Origin: Planctomycetota bacterium
GTDB taxonomy: Bacteria; Planctomycetota; OFTM77
NCBI GenBank assembly: GCA_029260795.1
Contig: JAJDCO010000134.1
Location: 124,001 to 188,000, forward strand
Reading direction: 5' to 3'
Length of the DNA: 64,000 bases
Of this stretch, positions 57,586-64,000 are shown one piece after another; position 1 is the stretch's first letter; every line of letters starts with the position of its first letter. The notes under the pieces were generated by a model. The model saw only the letters and a program-made list of their open reading frames with translations. It was not told the origin of the DNA and did no database searches. A program made the position numbers and the translations under genes.

Positions 57586-58857
57586 ATGATCTCCAATCCA
57601 CGAATCCCGGGTTCGAGGGATACCGAGCGCCCGCTGCGAGCAGTCGGGCTGTTCTTGACGATCCTCGTTGCTCTGGTCGGCTGCAGGTCTCTCGTTGAAT
57701 CGTCCGGTCCGACTCCATTGGAACGGGGACGCGCTCTCCTCGTGCGCGACGAGTTCAGCCGGGCTCACGATGTGTTCGAGCTCGCGCTCCAAGAGAAACC
57801 TCGGTCAGCACCGCTGGTGGCTGGTCTGGCCGAAGCGCTCGAGGGCCTCGGCCACTCAGAAGAGGCGAAGGCCTCGTGGCAGAGAGCGCGCGAGTTGGAC
57901 CCCTGGACTGCGGAGTATCCGGCAAGCTTGGCTGAGCTCGAGTACCGGGAGCGTCATCTGACGGTTGCGGTCAGTCTCTGGGAGGAGGCCATTCGGATCG
58001 ATCCCGAGTTTGCGGGAGCGTTCTACAATCTTGCAGTTGCCCGCATCGAGCGGGGAGAGGAGCGCGCTGCCCTGGAGGCTCTGGAGCGTTTTCGAGAGCT
58101 GGAGCCTGAAGATCCAAAGGCGTTGTTCCTTTACGCCCGAACGCTGATTCTGCTCGGGCGCAACACCGGACCGGCGACGCGCACGCTTCATGCCGAGCGC
58201 GGGCGGCGCGAGATGGAGCGATTCTTGGCCCTCGAGGGACAGGACGTCGAGGCCTACACCTACCTTGGCCTATCCTACGCCGATTCAGCGACGGATGCCC
58301 GGGACGCAGAGCGGATTCGCCTCCTCGAGGCGGCGGACGAGAACCTCAAGAAGGCCGTCTATCTGGCTCCGAGTACTCCTGAGCTTCACCACAACCTCGG
58401 AGTGGTTTGTGCCGCTCGTGCCGCCAGCACCCAGACACTCGCCGAGCAGCTCTGGGAGAATCTCGAACGACGTCCAGAGACGGTGACACTCGTCGATTGC
58501 CTGACTCGCGACGACGAGGAGCGTCGCCGAGCTCAAAGTGTTCTTCTGGCGGCGGAAGCAGAGGATCGGGCTCTCATCGAGATGCTGATCGACACAACCC
58601 AATCGGTCGTGAGACTGCGTGAGGACACGCTGCGGTACTACCGGAGAGCTTTGGAAGCAGACTCGCTCTTCTTACCGTCGTTGGAGAACCTCGCCCTTCA
58701 GTACGCTTCGATCCCGAATCAAGAGATTCGGACTCTCGAGATCATCGATCGAGCCCTCGAACGCGAGTCGGTTCCCTCTCGACGCGAGCGACTAAAAGCC
58801 CTTCGTATCCGAATCGAAGGAGGTGATGCGCTTTCGAATCGGACGTCCAGCGATTGA
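57586..58857 (+). CDS. TPR lipoprotein
   Basis: The 423-aa product has a lipobox ('LVALVGC', Cys about 31). It is followed by at least six TPR units ('PLERGRALLVRDEFSRAHDV', 'FELALQEKPRSAPLVAGLAE', 'AVSLWEEAIRIDPEFAGAFY', 'NLAVARIERGEERAALEALE'). It would be a periplasmic or outer-membrane scaffold. The start at 57586 gives the signal peptide; the frame runs open upstream through antisense of the MoxR gene. Its gene is divergent from moxR. The CRTAC1-type protein at the end of the window belongs to a group often found near such TPR lipoproteins, but the link here is weak. Confidence 0.82.
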   Translation: MISNPRIPGSRDTERPLRAVGLFLTILVALVGCRSLVESSGPTPLERGRALLVRDEFSRAHDVFELALQEKPRSAPLVAGLAEALEGLGHSEEAKASWQRARELDPWTAEYPASLAELEYRERHLTVAVSLWEEAIRIDPEFAGAFYNLAVARIERGEERAALEALERFRELEPEDPKALFLYARTLILLGRNTGPATRTLHAERGRREMERFLALEGQDVEAYTYLGLSYADSATDARDAERIRLLEAADENLKKAVYLAPSTPELHHNLGVVCAARAASTQTLAEQLWENLERRPETVTLVDCLTRDDEERRRAQSVLLAAEAEDRALIEMLIDTTQSVVRLREDTLRYYRRALEADSLFLPSLENLALQYASIPNQEIRTLEIIDRALERESVPSRRERLKALRIRIEGGDALSNRTSSD

Positions 58858-58913
58858 CGCTCTCGCTCTAGCTCCCGTATCTTGGCGCGGTCGCCCTCGG
58901 ACGATTGTCGAGA

Positions 58914-58989
58914 GGGGCCATAGCTCAGCGGTTAGAGCCGCGGACTCATAATCCGTAGGTCGTAGGTTCGAATCCTACTGGCCCCACCA
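58914..58989 (+). tRNA. tRNA with CAT anticodon (Met elongator or Ile2)
   Basis: Acceptor stem GGGGCCA/TGGCCCC pairs 58914-58920 with 58979-58985, followed by discriminator A and encoded CCA (58987-58989). The anticodon loop CTCATAA carries CAT, and the T arm GTAGG-TTCGAAT-CCTAC is regular. Elongator Met and lysidine-modified Ile2 share this anticodon, and I cannot separate them by eye. Initiator features (three G-C pairs in the anticodon stem and an unpaired first acceptor base) are absent. Confidence 0.92.
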
Positions 58990-59124
58990 AAACAGCCTGC
59001 AGAACGGGGGCTCTGCCGGAACGAAGCCTCGCGGTTTCGAGCCGGTTTTGGAACAACCAAGCGAACGATTCGGCCGACCGGAGCGTTCTTTGAACAGGTC
59101 AGAAAAAGAGAGGTGAGAACGCTC

Positions 59125-60444
59125 ATGGTCGAGCTCGCTCCAAAAGACGTTCGCGAGGTCTTGGGAAGACACATCCTCGCGGATGGCCTGGATTTAGTAT
59201 TCGACACCGAAGCGAGCCTTGGATGCCAGCTCGTAGACGCCCAATCCGGCCGGCGCTTCGTCGACTTCTTCATGTTCTTTGCATCGGCCCCCCTCGGGCA
59301 CAACCATCCGAGGATGCGCGACCCGAAGCTGCTCAAGAAGATGGGCGAGATCTCGATTCAAAACCCGTCGAACTCGGATATCTACACCACGGGCATGGCG
59401 GACTTCGTCGAGACCTTTGCCGAGGTCGCCTTGCCGTCGAGTCATCCGCACCTCTTCCTGATCTCAGGTGGAGCGCTCGCCGTGGAGAACGCCCTCAAGG
59501 CGGCTTTCGACTGGAAAGTCCGGAAGAACCTCGCAGCGGGTCGTGGGGAGAAGGGGAGCCAGATCCTCCACTTCCGAGAGGCTTTTCATGGTCGCTCCGG
59601 CTACACGATGAGCCTGACCAACACCTCGGATCTCCGAAAGACCAAATACTTCCCCAAGTTTGACTGGCCGCGGGTCGACAACCCCAAGCTCGAGTTTCCG
59701 CTCGACGAGCCACGTCTCAGGAAGGTCGCCGAAGCGGAGAAGAAGTGTGTCTCCCAGATCCAAGCCGCCTTCGAGGAGCGAAAGGACGACATCGCTGCGA
59801 TCTTGATTGAACCGATCCAATGTGAAGGAGGCGACAATCACTTTCGCCCCGAGTTCTTCCAGACGCTACGAGCTCTCGCCGACGAAAACGAGGTGCTGTT
59901 GTTGTTCGATGAGGTTCAGACCGGCTTGGGCGGCACGGGTAAGACGTGGTGCTTCGAGCATTTCGGATGTGAGCCAGACATCGTTGCGTTTGGGAAGAAG
60001 ACCCAGGTCTGTGGGATCTTCTCGAATCGCCGGATCGAGGAGGTCGCCAACCACGTCTTCCAGGAATCGAGCCGAATCAACTCGACTTGGGGCGGCGGCC
60101 TTTGCGATATGGCACGGTCACAGGCCTATCTGGAGATCATTCGCGACGAGAAGCTCATCGAAAACGCTGCCCGTCAAGGCGAGCGGCTCCTCGACAAGAC
60201 GAAAGCGCTGGCGGCCCGTCATTCGGGCTGGATGACCAACGTTCGCGGCCAGGGTCTCCTGGTCGCCTTCGATCTTCCGAGCGGAGAGCACCGTGATCGA
60301 CTGATCGGCCGCCTCTTCGAGGAGGGACTCCTCGTCCTGGCGTGCGGCGATCAGTCGATTCGGTTTCGTCCGCCGCTGGACGTCGACGCCGAGTCGATCG
60401 AGTCCGCCGGTCAGATCCTCGACCAGGTCCTGGAGCGGTTTTGA
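59125..60444 (+). CDS. lat: L-lysine 6-transaminase
   Basis: The 439-aa PLP-dependent class III aminotransferase moves the epsilon-amino group of lysine to 2-oxoglutarate, giving 1-piperideine-6-carboxylate. Family marks are 'VDFFMFFASAPLGHNHPRM', 'NPSNSDIYTTGMADFVETFA', 'LISGGALAVENALKAAFDWK', 'ILHFREAFHGRSGYTMSLTN', 'LLFDEVQTGLGGTGKTWCFE' and the PLP lysine in 'VAFGKKTQVCGI'. The ATG at 59125 is preferred over GTG 59113 because it has GAGAGGTGAG at good spacing. Dedicated downstream genes (piperideine-carboxylate dehydrogenase) are not visible. The adjacent carbamoylation cassette need not be related. Confidence 0.93.
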   Translation: MVELAPKDVREVLGRHILADGLDLVFDTEASLGCQLVDAQSGRRFVDFFMFFASAPLGHNHPRMRDPKLLKKMGEISIQNPSNSDIYTTGMADFVETFAEVALPSSHPHLFLISGGALAVENALKAAFDWKVRKNLAAGRGEKGSQILHFREAFHGRSGYTMSLTNTSDLRKTKYFPKFDWPRVDNPKLEFPLDEPRLRKVAEAEKKCVSQIQAAFEERKDDIAAILIEPIQCEGGDNHFRPEFFQTLRALADENEVLLLFDEVQTGLGGTGKTWCFEHFGCEPDIVAFGKKTQVCGIFSNRRIEEVANHVFQESSRINSTWGGGLCDMARSQAYLEIIRDEKLIENAARQGERLLDKTKALAARHSGWMTNVRGQGLLVAFDLPSGEHRDRLIGRLFEEGLLVLACGDQSIRFRPPLDVDAESIESAGQILDQVLERF

Positions 60445-60628
60445 TCGACCGAGAGGCGGGGCCCTCGAGCGCCCGCTTTGCGGCGTTTCGGGCGGAATCG
60501 AAAGGCACGAGCTTCATCGTTGCCAGGGTGATTTCACCAGGATAAGCTTATGGGATTCCCGTCAGGAGTTCGATCTCCCTGACGACGAACAAGCCTAAAA
60601 ATGATCAGATCGTAACGGCCTTGAGCTG

Positions 60629-60668
60629 GACCCCGTGGGGGTCGGGCTCCCTCCGATACCGTCGGAGG
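60629..60668 (+). promoter_or_regulatory. two consecutive hairpins in the leader of the DUF5989 gene
   Basis: GACCCC/GGGGTC (60629-60634 with 60638-60643) is followed by CCTCCGA/TCGGAGG (60650-60656 with 60662-60668), both perfect. A third weaker stem (CGTCAGG with CCTGACG) lies at 60560-60584. They are 63 bp upstream of the small membrane protein start. They do not match a riboswitch class I can name. Confidence 0.45.
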
Positions 60669-60730
60669 ACGGCTGAGAGTATTGCACGGGCTGGCGGTCC
60701 CGCCGGCCTGGCCTCCAGGAGACCATGGGC

Positions 60731-60895
60731 ATGGGCAGTCACAAGCTGAGCCTGATCGGCGAGTTTTTTGAGTTTCTGAAGTTCAACAAGAAATGGTGGT
60801 TGGGGCCGATCGTCCTGATCCTCCTGTTCTTGGGGATCATCATCGTCGTGACCGGTTCGTCCGCCATTGCGCCGTTCATCTATGCGATGTTCTGA
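60731..60895 (+). CDS. small membrane protein of the DUF5989 family
   Basis: The 54-aa protein has the DUF5989 layout: a short charged N-terminal helix ('LSLIGEFFEFLKFNKKWW'), one transmembrane segment ('GPIVLILLFLGIIIVVT') and a conserved C-terminal 'SSAIAPFIYAMF' tail. An AGGAG lies nine bases before ATG 60731; ATG 60725 is an alternative with poor spacing. Members occur next to carbamoyltransferase and SxtJ genes, as here; their role is not established. The carbamoyltransferase gene starts 92 bp later on the same strand. Confidence 0.85.
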   Translation: MGSHKLSLIGEFFEFLKFNKKWWLGPIVLILLFLGIIIVVTGSSAIAPFIYAMF

Positions 60896-60987
60896 TCCAG
60901 GCTCGCGCTGATCCCACCTTCTCGGGCGGTGCTCATGGAGCGCCGCCGCTCCGCCACCGAACTACCAGGGAAACTGCAGCCCCGCCC

Positions 60988-62805
60988 ATGAACATTCTGG
61001 GGATATCGGCCTTCTACCACGACAGTGCGGCATGCCTCGTTCAAGACGGACAGATCGTCGCGGCCGCCCAAGAAGAACGATTCACACGCAAGAAGCATGA
61101 CGCGAGCTTTCCGGAGAAAGCGATCGCCTTCTGTTTGGCGGAAGGGGGGATCGAGGCTTCCCAGCTCGACTACATCGGCTTCTACGACAAGCCGCTTCTG
61201 AAGTTCGAGCGCATCCTAGAGACCTACATCGGTGTGGCCCCTATCGGGCTGAAGTCCTTCATGAAGGCGATGCCGATGTGGATCAAGGAGAAGCTCTGGA
61301 CAAAGTCGGTCATGGCGGAGCGCACAGATTCCGATGGCGAGCTTCTCTTCGGCCGCCACCATGAATCGCATGCCGCCAGCGCCTTCTTCCCGTCTCCGTT
61401 CGAAGAAGCTGCCGTCATGACCCTCGACGGCGTCGGGGAGTGGACGACCGCCAGCTACGGAGTTGGAAAAGGCAGCGAGCTCGAGCTCAAGGGGGATATC
61501 CGATTCCCTCATAGCATCGGGCTGCTCTACTCGGCGTTCACCTACTACACCGGTTTCCGCGTGAACTCCGGTGAGTACAAGGTGATGGGATTGGCGCCCT
61601 ACGGCCAGCCCAAGTACGTCGACCTGATCCTCGACAAGCTCATCGATCTGCGAGACGACGGTTCGTTCAAGCTCGACATGAAGTACTTCGACTTCCTGTC
61701 CGGGTTGCGCATGACGAATCGGGAGTTCGACAAGCTCTTCGGAGGTCCGCCTCGAAAACCGGAGTCTCCGGTGACTCAGCGTGAGATGGATCTCGCGCGC
61801 TCGGTTCAGGTCGTCGTCGAGGAGGCCGTACTCAAGATCGCTCGGCACGTTCAGTCCGTCACTGGGCAAAAGAACCTCTGCATGGCGGGTGGCGTCGCGC
61901 TCAACTGTGTGGGGAACGGCCGATTGCTTCGCGAAGGGCCCTTCGACAACCTCTGGATTCAGCCGGCCGCAGGAGATGCGGGAGGAGCGCTCGGCGTCGC
62001 CCTGATGATCCATCACATGTACTTGGGCAACCCGCGATCCACCAACGGGCGGGATCACATGCGCGGCTCTTACTTGGGACCGTCGTTTTCCGACGAGGAA
62101 GTCGCAGCCTACGTTGCTCGAGAGGGGATTCCGGCCCGCCGCCTCGATGACGAGGAATCGCTGGCCCGGGAGGTCGCCGAGATCCTCGCCGGTGAAAACG
62201 TCGTCGGCTGGTTCCAAGGTCGGATGGAGTTCGGGCCTCGAGCTCTCGGAGGCCGCAGCATCCTCGGGGATCCGCGCTCTCAAGAGATGCAGACCACGAT
62301 GAACTTGAAGATCAAGTACCGCGAGTCGTTTCGTCCGTTTGCTCCCTCAGTGCTCCGTGAGCGAGTCGCCGACTACTTCGAGCTCGATGGTGACTCACCC
62401 TACATGCTGCTCGTGGCGGATGTGCGCAACGAGCATCGCATTCCGATGACTGAAGACCAGCAGAGACTCTTCGGAATCGACAAGCTCAAGATCGCGAGAT
62501 CCACCCTTCCGGCGATCACTCATGTGGACTACTCCGCCCGCATCCAGACGGTCGAAGAGGAAACTCATCCTCGCTACTATCACCTTCTGAAGGCCTTCGA
62601 GGCGAAGACAGGCTGCCCTGTCCTCGTCAATACTTCCTTCAACGTCCGCGGTGAGCCGATCGTGGCGAACCCCGCAGATGCCTATCGCTGTTTCATGAGG
62701 ACCGAGATGGACTTCCTCGTCCTCGGGAACCACGTGCTCGCCAAGACCGAGCAGCCCGAGTTCCACGAAGAAGCAGACTGGCGAGACGAGTTCGAGCTGG
62801 ATTGA
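60988..62805 (+). CDS. carbamoyltransferase (TobZ/NodU type)
   Basis: The 605-aa enzyme transfers a carbamoyl group from carbamoyl phosphate, via a carbamoyl-adenylate, to a hydroxyl of a sugar or natural product. The N-terminal Kae1-like domain begins 'MNILGISAFYHDSAACLVQD' and contains 'RHHESHAASAFFPS' (metal-binding His pair), 'SIGLLYSAFTYYTGF' and 'GEYKVMGLAPYG', plus 'LCMAGGVALNCVGNGRLL'. The C-terminal domain holds 'FGPRALGGRSILGDPR', 'YRESFRPFAPSVL' and 'PVLVNTSFNVRGEPIV'. The acceptor is unknown. Its stop overlaps the SxtJ start by one base (TGATG). Confidence 0.94.
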   Translation: MNILGISAFYHDSAACLVQDGQIVAAAQEERFTRKKHDASFPEKAIAFCLAEGGIEASQLDYIGFYDKPLLKFERILETYIGVAPIGLKSFMKAMPMWIKEKLWTKSVMAERTDSDGELLFGRHHESHAASAFFPSPFEEAAVMTLDGVGEWTTASYGVGKGSELELKGDIRFPHSIGLLYSAFTYYTGFRVNSGEYKVMGLAPYGQPKYVDLILDKLIDLRDDGSFKLDMKYFDFLSGLRMTNREFDKLFGGPPRKPESPVTQREMDLARSVQVVVEEAVLKIARHVQSVTGQKNLCMAGGVALNCVGNGRLLREGPFDNLWIQPAAGDAGGALGVALMIHHMYLGNPRSTNGRDHMRGSYLGPSFSDEEVAAYVAREGIPARRLDDEESLAREVAEILAGENVVGWFQGRMEFGPRALGGRSILGDPRSQEMQTTMNLKIKYRESFRPFAPSVLRERVADYFELDGDSPYMLLVADVRNEHRIPMTEDQQRLFGIDKLKIARSTLPAITHVDYSARIQTVEEETHPRYYHLLKAFEAKTGCPVLVNTSFNVRGEPIVANPADAYRCFMRTEMDFLVLGNHVLAKTEQPEFHEEADWRDEFELD

Positions 62806-63227
62806 TGGAAACCCAAGCAATTACCCCACAAACCCCTGCCGAGCTCCGCAAGTTCGGCTTCGTGATGACCGGTGGCTTCACCGTGATTGGCGGCGTCGTC
62901 GCCTGGATCAGCGGTGGGATCGGTACCGGTCCTCAAGTTCTCTGGGGCATCGCAGGTGCCTTTCTTCTATTGGCACTGATCGCCCCGCCGGCAGTCATGC
63001 GACCGATTCAGAAGTACTGGATGCTGCTGGCGCTCGGGCTCGGTTGGGTCAACACCCGCATCCTCCTCACTCTGATGTTCTACCTCGTGATGACTCCGGT
63101 TTCCCTGTTCATGAAGCTGATCGGTCGGGATGCTCTCGATCGCAAGCAGGATCAAAGGGACTCCTTCTGGCGCCCGATTCCTGAGAACGAGCGGTTCGAG
63201 AAGAAGAGCTTCGAACGCCAGTTCTGA
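62805..63227 (+). CDS. SxtJ family membrane protein
   Basis: The 140-aa protein has two or three hydrophobic segments ('FGFVMTGGFTVIGGVVAWIS', 'VLWGIAGAFLLLALIAPPAV', 'YWMLLALGLGWVNTRILLTL'). It ends in a charged tail, 'RDSFWRPI', typical of SxtJ-type proteins. SxtJ-like proteins accompany carbamoyltransferases in several bacterial groups and may anchor or regulate them at the membrane; there is no direct evidence. Start ATG 62805 shares one base with the carbamoyltransferase stop, so translation is coupled. Confidence 0.88.
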   Translation: METQAITPQTPAELRKFGFVMTGGFTVIGGVVAWISGGIGTGPQVLWGIAGAFLLLALIAPPAVMRPIQKYWMLLALGLGWVNTRILLTLMFYLVMTPVSLFMKLIGRDALDRKQDQRDSFWRPIPENERFEKKSFERQF

Positions 63228-63252
63228 CCGCTTGCCCGAAGAGAGCTGCGTC

Positions 63253-64000
63253 TCACTGCCTCCCAGGCTCCCACGCCTGGATCTCTCCGTGTCGAACGGT
63301 GTAGGCACGATCGGCGGGTAGGTCTTCGAAGGTCTCGAGGTGCCCGGACGGCCACCGAATCACCAGACGTTCGATGCGCTCGGCTTTCCCGACGCCGAAG
63401 TGAGCCCAAGCCTCAGATGCACTCGCATAGCTTTCGCAGGCTCTGAGCTCTCGAATCAAGGTGCGACCTCCCGCCAGCAGCGTCAGTCGACTGCCTTGAC
63501 CGTCTCGCGGGTCTCGCTCGTCGCCGTCCAGACGAACTCGGATCCAATGGCCGACCTTTGGCGCTCTGTTTTCGAGGAGCACCGCTGGCTGGCCGTTATT
63601 CCCGATCAGGACGTCGAGATCCCCGTCATTGTCGAAGTCACCGAGCGCCAAGCCTCGACCGACCCGACGCTCTCGGAAATAGGGACCGGCGAGGTGGGAC
63701 ACGTCGACCAAGCGATCACCGTCGTTGCGAAAAAGTTGATCGGCTTGAGCGTGAGCTCGAGTGGGATACCGGTCCGCGATGTTGTCGATGACGTGACCGT
63801 TGGTCACGATCAGATCCAAGTCCCCGTCGTGATCGTAGTCGAACAGAGCGGCTCCGAAGCCGACTCGATTGAGGCTGGGCTCAGCCAACCCGCTGCGCAA
63901 GGTGGCATCGACAAACTCAGTCAGTCCATCTCGAGACGCGTTCTCGTAGAAGGTGTTCGTCTCCAGGTCGAGGTGGGTCACGAACAGATCGGTGCGACCA
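63253..64000 (-). CDS. CRTAC1-type FG-GAP/ASPIC-UnbV protein (N terminus beyond window)
   Basis: The frame is open to the last base of the window, so only the C-terminal 248 residues are seen. They contain FG-GAP/VCBS calcium-binding repeats ('GAALFDYDHDGDLDLIVTNG', 'GLALGDFDNDGDLDVLIGNN') and then an ASPIC/UnbV domain ('NRAPKVGHWIRVRLDGDERD', 'GQGSRLTLLAGGRTLIRELR', 'SEAWAHFGVGKAERIERLVI', 'RWPSGHLETFEDLPADRAYT'). These exported beta-propeller proteins have mostly unknown functions. It converges on the SxtJ gene with a 25-bp gap. Confidence 0.92.
   Translation of the reverse strand, partial: GRTDLFVTHLDLETNTFYENASRDGLTEFVDATLRSGLAEPSLNRVGFGAALFDYDHDGDLDLIVTNGHVIDNIADRYPTRAHAQADQLFRNDGDRLVDVSHLAGPYFRERRVGRGLALGDFDNDGDLDVLIGNNGQPAVLLENRAPKVGHWIRVRLDGDERDPRDGQGSRLTLLAGGRTLIRELRACESYASASEAWAHFGVGKAERIERLVIRWPSGHLETFEDLPADRAYTVRHGEIQAWEPGRQ

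Overview
The window is a high-GC stretch of bacterial chromosome, gene-dense on both strands, with no phage, transposon, CRISPR array or rRNA operon. The organism looks like a free-living Gram-negative: GspL/GspM-type secretion proteins, many signal peptides and lipoproteins, a RseB-like sigma-factor brake, a multiheme cytochrome c, and FG-GAP/ASPIC and HEAT/TPR proteins. The flavour (McsA-McsB-ClpC, GroES-GroEL, a carbamoyltransferase/SxtJ/DUF5989 cassette, a stand-alone MoxR) would suit an acidobacterium-like or related soil/sediment lineage. This is an inference, because no phylogenetic marker could be compared.

Layout, left to right. Bases 1-3043: end of a secretion/pilus cluster (GspL/PilM-like and GspM/PilO-like), convergent with carB across a perfect 12-bp hairpin. 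Bases 6594-12916, minus strand: a tightly coupled run of L-asparaginase II, NAD(P)HX dehydratase, a 1082-aa HEAT/TPR protein, a broken hflX lacking its P-loop, and a small cysteine-containing protein. Bases 13020-15679: bifunctional-nuclease-like protein, two tRNA-Ser genes, a PEGA-like lipoprotein and murD. Bases 15822-20302: a proteostasis operon mcsA-mcsB-clpC with its own near-consensus promoter and terminator. Bases 20432-25296: YdjY-like secreted protein, membrane protein and two glycosyltransferases. Bases 25413-29232: queA-ligA facing thiE. Bases 29534-31594: groES-groEL with terminator.

Bases 31675-41883: secreted repeat protein, a YetA-like polysaccharide-lyase-type protein with a GT39 membrane glycosyltransferase, a sigma-region-4-like regulator with an N-terminal cysteine cluster, a lipoprotein, an unexplained hairpin plus minigene, a FHA-TM-VWA protein and dapA. 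Bases 41984-45476: rsmD, several small unknowns and an HNH nuclease. Bases 45568-50092: a five-heme cytochrome with a carboxypeptidase-regulatory-like domain, a degenerate NodB-type deacetylase and a secreted calcium-repeat protein. Bases 50362-54787: an ECF sigma factor, zinc-finger anti-sigma and RseB-like protein, then a secreted HEAT protein. Bases 54788-58989: unknown protein, a structured intergenic region, MoxR divergent from a TPR lipoprotein, and a CAU-anticodon tRNA. Bases 59125-63227: L-lysine 6-transaminase, then DUF5989, carbamoyltransferase and SxtJ. The window closes inside a CRTAC1-type ASPIC/UnbV protein.

Functionally, the housekeeping blocks (carB, murD, queA-ligA, groESL, dapA, rsmD, tRNAs) alternate with envelope and secretion genes. 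The least explained items are the broken hflX, the deacetylase without its metal-binding His box, the Cys-cluster regulator, the carbamoylation cassette with a hairpin-rich leader, and several intergenic inverted repeats. I did not find a convincing wholly new multi-gene system; the carbamoylation cassette and the ECF locus are the best candidates for follow-up.
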